48,528 bases of DNA from Phallusia fumigata (Eukaryota; Chordata; Ascidiacea; Phlebobranchia; Ascidiidae). Numbering within the stretch: the first letter of the stretch is position 1; every line of letters begins with the position of its first letter. A model generated the notes under the pieces. The model had not been told where the DNA came from and ran no database searches. It worked only from the letters and a program-made list of their open reading frames with translations. Shown here in pieces: positions 42,582-48,528 of this stretch. Made by a program: the position numbers and the translations under genes. The stretch spans positions 1-48,528 of the forward strand of contig QXVZ01013431.1 in assembly GCA_008931825.1 (NCBI GenBank). The letters run 5' to 3'.

Positions 42582-44284
42582 CTTCCGGCAAGTCTGTGAT
42601 GTCACAAGCGTCACTCAAATCACGCCAATTTGTCCCTCAAGCATTTAAGCGATTGCTTCCACCAATAATCGAACTGCTCCAAAACGTATCAAATCCCTCC
42701 TGTAGATGTATTTTCGTTAGTATACGTTGCATTGTGTTATTAGGATACGATGACATTTTGACTTTTGACATATACACAACACATGTCGTATGAACGTTAA
42801 AAAAACATCGTCCATACGAAGAAAGAGGGCTTTGGCAAAAAACCCTGAAGTGCAACATTGAACTTTACAGAAAACAGGCAAGTAAACATTGACATTAATG
42901 TGCGATCGCAACAAGATGAAAGATTTCCGTCAAAATCTGTTTCAAACGGTTTAAGAGCTCCTGCATTCCGGCGGCGTGTCAAAAAAAGACTTGGAATCAG
43001 CTTGCTCGGAGGTTATAAAAGCGGAATGTAACTAACATTTGCTTTATTTTTGGTGTTTGCAAATAAGCCATTATACAGTGCACTATATATTTGACATACT
43101 TGTTTTCTAGAAGAAATTGTTTTGCGGCAAAGAAGGAAACACAAACAACCGCACTTTCAAAGGTAAGTTGAATTACTGGATATTTATAGGTTCCCTTCCT
43201 GAAGAGATCAAGTAATGTTTTCACTCGGNAAAACCGAAAAATGAGCAAGGCTATAGCCTTGGTGTTTTTTCGAAAATCGAGTCAAAATTTTTTGTTTCCG
43301 ATTCCGGTTTAAACCGGTTTGGGGGTTCGGTAGGAGGCCAAAACCGGTTTAAAACTGGAATATTCCCACGAAAACCGCCCCAAAACGGAAAATTTCCTTG
43401 ATTTTTTGACCCCCAAAAATCGAAAAATGAGCAAGGCTATTTAGCCTTGGTGTTTTTTCAAAAATCGAGTCAAAATTTTTTGTTTCCGATTCCGGTTTAA
43501 GAGCTTCTGCATTCCGGAGGCGTGTCAAAAAAAGACTTGGTCAGCTTGCTCGGAGGTTCTAAAAGGTGAATGTAACTAACATTTGCTTTATTTTTGGTGT
43601 TTGCAAATAAGCCATTATACAGTGCACTATATATTTGACATACTTGTTTTCTAGGAGAAATTATTTTGCGGCAAAGAAGGAAACACAAACAACCGCATTT
43701 CAAAGGTAAGTTGAATTACTGGGTATTTATAGGTTCCCTTCCTGAAGAGATCAAGTAATGTTTTCACTCGGTTTGTTTTTCGTTTTTTTTTACTTGTTTT
43801 ACTTTTTATTTTTCTTGTTTCTTTTTTACTTTTTCTCCCCTGTAGCTTGTGTTTTTGGCATGAAACGTTTGATGGATTTGGATGAAACTTTCACAGCTGG
43901 TGGGTAGGATCATTTAGTTGTGCTATCTGTTTCGTTTGACCCTGTAGCCTCAGTGGGTTACCCTGTTATCTTCCTAAGAGTTAAAACTGGTCGGATAGAT
44001 TATAAACTTCTAGTCTCAGTTAAATAGAACTTCAGTAGGTGATGGTTGGAGGCAGCTCTGTGAAGGAACAAGGCTAAAGGACGACTTACAAGCAGAATAT
44101 GTTCAGGTAATTTCGTTGTTTTGGAAGTTTGGACAACTTATCAAATACACTGTACTGCTGTTAGATAATTTTGTTTCAGGTCCTCGTTCGGCTTCTGTCC
44201 ACTGCATCCGCAAGCTGCTCGATCGCCACCGGGACATTTCAACTGATTAAACATGGTCCGTACGGAAGAAGAAGGCTACAATAA
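42582..44284 (+). CDS. Unrecognised gene, four last exons with matching phases
   Basis: Exons 42582-42715 (enters in phase 1, leaves in 0; donor GTTAGT), 43655-43705 (0 to 0), 44020-44106 (0 to 0) and 44180-44284 (to TAA). All stay open when joined, giving about 125 residues. The product reads as a plausible helical protein: QAFKRLLPPIIELLQNVSNP, CRCIF, then EKLFCGKEGNTNNR, WRQLCEGTRLKDDLQAEYVQ and VLVRLLSTASASCSIATG, ending HGPYGRRRLQ. The helices with regular Leu spacing suggest a repeat-type helical fold. I do not recognise it. Upstream exons are not found. Exon 43655 also exists as an older copy at 43111-43162 that is one base longer and so out of frame. The segment 42795-42870 echoes the last exon's end (HRPYEERGLW). 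Confidence 0.45.
42950..43772 (+). repeat. Tandem duplication (~545-bp period) carrying an exon
   Basis: 42950-43229 and 43497-43772 are near-identical (GCATTCCGG-GGCGTGTCAAA.. to TTCCCTTCCTGAAGAGATCA, TTTTCACTCGG). Each includes the ~51-base exon with TTTTCTAG acceptor and GTAAGT donor. Between them, 43234-43312 and 43411-43497 are also direct repeats (CGAAAAATGAGCAAGGCTA.. to TTTTTTGTTTCCGATTCCGG). Confidence 0.9.
43246..43449. repeat. Paired palindromes CAAGGCTA/TAGCCTTG with an AACCGG-rich spacer
   Basis: CAAGGCTATAGCCTTG (43246-43261) is a perfect 16-base palindrome. CAAGGCTATTTAGCCTTG (43432-43449) is the same with a TT centre. Between them are repeated AAACCGGTTT words and CCAAAACCGG / CCCAAAACGG. 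The relative at 34401-34500 lacks the palindromes. Confidence 0.75.
43760..43980 (+). repeat. Copy of the 'GATGAAACTTTCACAG' repeat within an intron
   Basis: TTTTCACTCGG, long T/C tract, CTCCCCTGTAGCTTGTG, GGCATGAAACG, GATGGATTTGGATGAAACTT, TTCGTTTGACCC and GTTACCCTGTTA in order, as in 40150-40330 and 48105-48310. It lies in the intron 43706-44019. Confidence 0.65.
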
Positions 44285-44473
44285 AATCTCATGGAGGGCA
44301 ACATGAAAATTTACAGAAAACAGACATGCAAAGTTAAACTATCCATCTAGCATTAAATTTATTAGTTTAGGTGGAACATGGGAAGACAATATAACGGACA
44401 CTTACCCTATCTTCGCATGTTAACATGTTTCAACGCATTGTAAACTAGATCACATATCTAATTGAAAGGTGAT

Positions 44474-44650
44474 ACAGGTGATTACGGAAGTACAGGTACA
44501 CGCGGTACTTTTAATATGAGAGGTACTGGGGGTTCCAAGGTATGCTAGGTACTTTCTGTATGTTTGGTACACACAGTTTCCAATGTTGTTGGGTACATTT
44601 AGTACGCTAGGTGATACTTGTACGCATGGTGCCGCTTGGTGAGTCTTTTG
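44474..44650. repeat. GGTAC-rich degenerate short tandem repeat
   Basis: GTAC recurs about every 20 bases (GTACAGGTACACGCGGTACT, GAGGTACTGG, TAGGTACTTT, TTGGTACACA, GGGTACATTTAGTACGC, CTTGTACGC). A 106-codon frame on the minus strand over it is a by-product. Confidence 0.45.
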
Positions 44651-44814
44651 TACAGCAGACTGATGCAGTTTTTGTTGGTTCGAGTGATTTTCACAGACCC
44701 AACACCGCCGATACAAAACCGTGTGTTTTATTTTGTAGTTATTACTCAGCTGCGTGTCTAACGACCGCACGCCTAATGTTGCTTAGACGTCACTCTCGGT
44801 TACACAAAATCTAA

Positions 44815-45530
44815 TAGAAGGCATTGGGTACTGCTCAAAGTTAAACAAACAGCTCTTTTTTATTGTTTTGTTACTTGCAATTATGTGCGTCTTTCAGGTA
44901 AATTATTATAAGACTTGGATTCGAAACATCTATTCTAGAATAGTTAACTATTTTACTTTTTTGTAGATAGATAAATTTTGTTAGTTTGTAATAGTTTAAA
45001 GTTGTTGCATGTTAAAAAGTTTGTTCAATAACGTAAACTCTTGCAGGACTTGCAAAACCGTTTCTAATGTCGTATATTTAACGATTCATTGCGGGAATAA
45101 AATAAAAACTGCGCGCTCATGCCGATCGTCTGGGACAAAGGATTTTTGATTTTTCGAAATGAGCCAAGAAATTCTTCGATAATCCTTTAAATTACGGGTA
45201 AGTTGCCTTATTATTGTCATAGGGGTGGATTAATTGATTTTTTTGTTGCCACCATTGCACAACTAAAATTTTACTGAATCTTTGGGATAGCGATACAATA
45301 AACTTTTCTCTAATTGCAGTAATTCCCACCGCGCCGAATTGCAGCCACCAGTATGTTTGTGATAAAATCATAAAAATCTTTTCAACATTAGATTGCTGGA
45401 AAATCCATTTCTTTAGGGAGATTATATTGATTGTTTAGCAGGGATCCTCAACTAGTTTAAGCAAAAGTCCAGATACGAAAGTTCCAAATTTGCTGAGGTC
45501 TGGTAACTATTTTTGAAATATGCCCTAATG
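44815..45530. other. No gene seen; isolated splice-like signals
   Basis: A short ATG frame near 45160 runs to TAA shortly before a GTAAGT donor at 45199. An acceptor TTTCTCTAATTGCAG ends at 45320. 45366-45392 (AAATCTTTTCAACATTAG) resembles the acceptor of the exon at 46889. These may be untranslated exons of an unknown transcript. Confidence 0.3.
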
Positions 45531-45898
45531 TAGTGGTCTGCACACTGTGTGCCGCAAAAGTACTTTCTAGTGGACCGCACAGTAAATGGAAGCTGGACCA
45601 TGACGCCGTCCCAAAATGTTCAATCGTGTACCATGCACCATCCATAAACGTAAACATTGAATATTTTGAAGTAACAATGTATTGTGATGAAACATATATT
45701 TATTATTTGACCTAAAAAAAGAATTATTGTGCAACAATGAATGGTCTAGGTCATAGCAAAGTAATGTTACTTGACATGTAATTTAAAAACATTTCAAATG
45801 CAGTTTTGTGGAACAATCTTGCCTCATTTAGCTTGTACTAGCATGTACGAAATGTTTCATGCTGTGTGCACCTCCCTTGGAAAAAAGGTTGCCTACTG
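45531..45898 (-). mobile_element. hAT-like element, copy D (inverted, diverged)
   Basis: Begins TAGTGGTCTGCACACTGTGT with subterminal CCGCA/GGACCGCAC, matching copy A read backwards (GGCCCAC, AAAGTACT, TGACGCC-GTC, CACCAT). It ends GGTTGCCTACTG. The termini are imperfect. The flanking 8-mers CCCTAATG and CTATAACG agree at 5 positions, a possible old target duplication. Confidence 0.55.
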
Positions 45899-46139
45899 CT
45901 ATAACGAAGTAATCTGTACTAGCTGAACAACAATTCCACTTGAATAACCATGAAAATGGCTAGCAACGTGAAAACAAAACAGCCAATAACTTGAACTAAG
46001 TTTGTATTTATGTGACAATAATTGCAATTGTGAACAAAAATAGTGATTCAGTGACATAACAGCAGTGTCTTTGTGATACAAAACCGGTGGTACTAAACAC
46101 CGCATGGTACCGCATGATACCACATGATATCTTAGGAAG

Positions 46140-46436
46140 GTGTGTGAAACCCCATCAAAGGGTATAAGGCATGATACCCCCTTGAGTGATGATAAAACCC
46201 CATTGGAAAGTACAATACCCAACCCAAGTGTATTAGACCCCATGGGAGTATATACGAGACCCCATGGGAAGAATGAGACCCCATTGGAGAGTATGATACT
46301 CCGTCCAAAAATATTAGACCCCATGGGAAATTATGAGACCCCATGGAAGGAAATGAGACCCCATGGGTGTGTACGGGGCCCCATGGGACAATAAAAAGAC
46401 CCCATGGGAGTGTACGAAACCCCATGTCTATGAACC
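46140..46436. repeat. Minisatellite, ~20-bp unit GAGACCCCATGGGA
   Basis: About 14 imperfect units spaced 18-24 bases. The core ACCCCATGGG contains CCCATGGG, a palindrome. The repeat keeps two minus-strand frames open (141 and 104 codons), which are artefacts of the period. Confidence 0.85.
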
Positions 46437-46888
46437 TATGAACCACGATGCATCCATAACTTTGATATCTTAGAAGAGAATCATCGTTTTACAAACTTGT
46501 TCAGGGCCATGCGACCTAACGCTTCAATATCCGTCCCCCAGCACTAAACTTTGTTTTGTTCCTATGTGTATCTCATAGGAGTGTAGTTTCATCGTTGTAG
46601 TGTACCAGTTTAGTATGGCTGGTACTCAATGAAATTTTTAATGAGCGAAGTAAGTAACCTGTTGTTAATGAAACTGCTGCATGTGATGGAATAACACGAT
46701 GACTCTGGCTGTTGTACGTGTGTGACATCACAAAATCTGGTGTTCTCATGTACATCTGCCACCTCGCATTTTTGCAAAACTCTGCTCGTATGGATAATGA
46801 CATAGGTTATTGCTGAAACATTTGATTAATAAGGCTACCATTTTGGCCAGCATGTTGTTACAAATTAAAAAAATCTTTTCAACTTTAG

Positions 46889-46976
46889 AATGCTGGAGAA
46901 GCAAACATTGGTCCAGAATGTGACATTTCTTGAGGAAGATTACAAAAGTTGTTCCGAAGAAGAGCAAGTATTGTAA
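46889..46976 (+). CDS. Isolated last-exon candidate
   Basis: Acceptor AAATCTTTTCAACTTTAG. Then ATGCTGGAG.. opens a 28-residue acidic stretch (MLEKQTLVQNVTFLEEDYKS.., ending in a Ser-Glu-rich tail) to TAA. Composition is protein-like. Upstream partners are unknown. It may instead be a short independent frame. Confidence 0.3.
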
Positions 46977-47189
46977 ACCAACTGTTTCACTGTGGATCAC
47001 ATTGTTTAAACAGGTTTGTATGTGTTGTTAACATTCAAAGATACCTGCAAGAAGAAAGAAGACACTCAGGCTTTCAGTGTTTAACTTGAAAAACTTGCAA
47101 TGCACAGCATTCAATGTTACAGGCATGGGCACAACTCTGGGGTAGGTTTGTCAGCATGCCATGTCCCTTTCCATGTGCATCGACGTTTA

Positions 47190-47882
47190 AGGCCCGTTTA
47201 CACTATGCGTAGGGCGCGCGCTCAAACCTGCGCAGTTTTGTTTGTTTTATTTTGTCTGTCTGGTTTTACGCTCAGCTGATTTCGGTCGCTCAAGTCTCAT
47301 AGAAATGAGCACGTGATCGCGTTTTTCTGCGTTTGAAGCAGCTTGCATCTGCGCAGATCGATTTGTGTAGTCGCTGTGTATGAGTTTCTGGTTTAAAAAA
47401 GTTACTTCATTTGGCACAAATTTGGGATGGTAGGCTATTTGTCCCAAATTTAATTCGTTTTACTACTTACCATCTTGTTTGCGTGTATGTAGGTTTGCAT
47501 ACACCCTATAACTTACAAATCTTTTGGCATGAGTGTCCCGTTTCTTTGTCAATAATTTCAGAAGAGCTAATAACTTCAATTTATATTTATACAGACTTTT
47601 TCAAACTCCAAATTTCTAACTTATACAAAATTTTGTATGCAGTGGCCTTTTAAACCTCATGCCGATGTCATCTTTTAAAATCCAATCAAATAAAAAATGC
47701 TAGGTAATCCAACAATAAATTTATGTGATAGTTTATGGTCATCTGCTGCCATAGTAGGCTAAAAATGACGTTGTGCATTCGATTTAGTAAGCTTAGGTAT
47801 GCACCGAAAATCACAGTGTAAAGGGAAGGGGTCGCAAAGTAAGGCTAGGTTAAGCGCCACTGAACACAGTGTAAACGTGCCT
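47190..47882. mobile_element. Harbinger-like MITE with 3-bp target duplication
   Basis: 693 bases. Left end AGGCCCGTTTACACTATG and right end (reversed) AGGCACGTTTACACTGTG form 18-base inverted repeats with two mismatches. Both sides are flanked by TTA (47187-47189, 47883-47885), the TWA target preferred by PIF/Harbinger elements. The interior starts GC-rich (GGGCGCGCGCTC, GCGCAGATCG) and becomes AT-rich. No transposase. Confidence 0.75.
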
Positions 47883-48089
47883 TTATAACGCACCTAATTA
47901 CACTTGAATAACTGCCCTCGAACAATGCCAACGCCTATTTCCTTGTAACTAAACTGAGGGTCCACTTCATATGACACAGAGAAGTGCCAGTATAGCAACA
48001 AAAATGTGTCATGGCTTTGCCAAATTTATTCAGCTGAATTATGGATTTTACTACGATTTCTGGAACACCAACAATAGTGTCTCTTACGA

Positions 48090-48528
48090 GCCCCCTTCCT
48101 GAAGGGCATACATATTGTTTTCGCTCTGATTGTTTTTGTTTTTTTTCTCTTTTTCTTTTTTGTCCCCTGCAGCTTGTCTATGCACTTTTGTCAGGAAATA
48201 TTTGATGGATTTGGATGAAACTTTTACAGCTTTTAGATATGGTCAAGGTGGTGTATCATAAGTTAAGTTTAACCCCATAGCCCCAGTGGTTACCCTGCTA
48301 GCGCCCTAAAAAGGGTCAAATTACTAACGATCTTCGAATTGAATAAAATTAGGACAGCTTGTATAACATGTCATTGTGGTGCAATTTGTAATGTGTTTTA
48401 CCCAATTGTCCCAGCATTTATCCCCTCCCCAAAAAAAAATGGGGCAAATAGTTAAACAATCTCGGAATTGGATGAAATTTGGACAGTTTGTACAACATGT
48501 CATTGTGGTGCAATATTTGATATTGTTT
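48090..48528 (+). repeat. Start of another 'GATGAAACTTTCACAG' repeat array, running off the right edge
   Basis: Head CCCTTCCTGAAGGGCATACA, TTTTCGCTCTG, pyrimidine tract, CCCCTGCAGCTTGTC. Then GATGGATTTGGATGAAACTT, GTTACCCTGCTAGC and at least two ~150-base units (GGATGAAATTTGGACAGTTT) to the window end. Confidence 0.75.

Noticed and set aside
43840-43990. Coding exon reading ..LDETFTAG..
   Set aside because: Part of the dispersed repeat family; the frame is broken in every copy seen.
45899-46446. Two long minus-strand frames (141 and 104 codons) with MGS/SHGVS repeats
   Set aside because: They run through the ~20-bp minisatellite; the period keeps several frames open and the peptide just mirrors the repeat.

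Overview
The window reads as a nuclear chromosome segment from a marine invertebrate chordate, most likely an ascidian tunicate of the Ciona type (inference). The genes are animal and intron-rich, with short AT-rich introns. They include axonemal SPAG6, PDCD5, an I-domain integrin alpha and a CYP2-like P450. One short gene has the signal / cationic / anionic layout of tunicate haemocyte antimicrobial peptide precursors. The DNA between genes is dense in small DNA transposons, SINE-like pieces and minisatellites. A 12-N gap and isolated N bases show it is a draft assembly.

Layout, left half. 1-2689 (-) holds the 5' two thirds of a P450 that runs off the left edge before its haem cysteine. 5440-8119 (-) is SPAG6, whose middle armadillo repeats are missing at a single-N position. 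8886-10218 (+) is a complete six-exon PDCD5, divergent from SPAG6 across about 770 bases. About 10.9-19.25 kb (-) is an integrin alpha with propeller blades 1-2 and a complete MIDAS-bearing I domain. It then stops, tail to tail with PDCD5, with no thigh, calf or membrane parts. 22102-23059 (+) is the antimicrobial-peptide-like gene with a clean TATA box.

Layout, right half. No gene family I can name appears here, but several sets of exons have matching splice phases. 24859-25797 (+) is a chain with a signal peptide and a 15-nt micro-exon. 29979-31353 (+) is a spliced locus with a possible membrane segment. 42582-44284 (+) is a four-exon chain whose 3' part has been tandemly duplicated. Isolated coding-like exons lie at 33.6, 35.2, 37.3 and 46.9 kb. 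Between them are a promoter-like module duplicated at 25.9 and 27.3 kb, a six-unit minisatellite in which every unit can fold as a hairpin (32.8 kb), hAT-type elements (35.8-38.8, 40.85 and 45.5 kb), a long degenerate repeat array (39.4-41.5 kb), a 20-bp minisatellite (46.1 kb) and a Harbinger-like MITE with a 3-bp target duplication (47.2 kb).

The named genes are unrelated in function: detoxification, cilia, apoptosis, adhesion or complement reception, and peptide immunity. Nothing suggests an operon or joint pathway. All exon models were made by eye from translated frames and GT-AG signals. No search or alignment was run.
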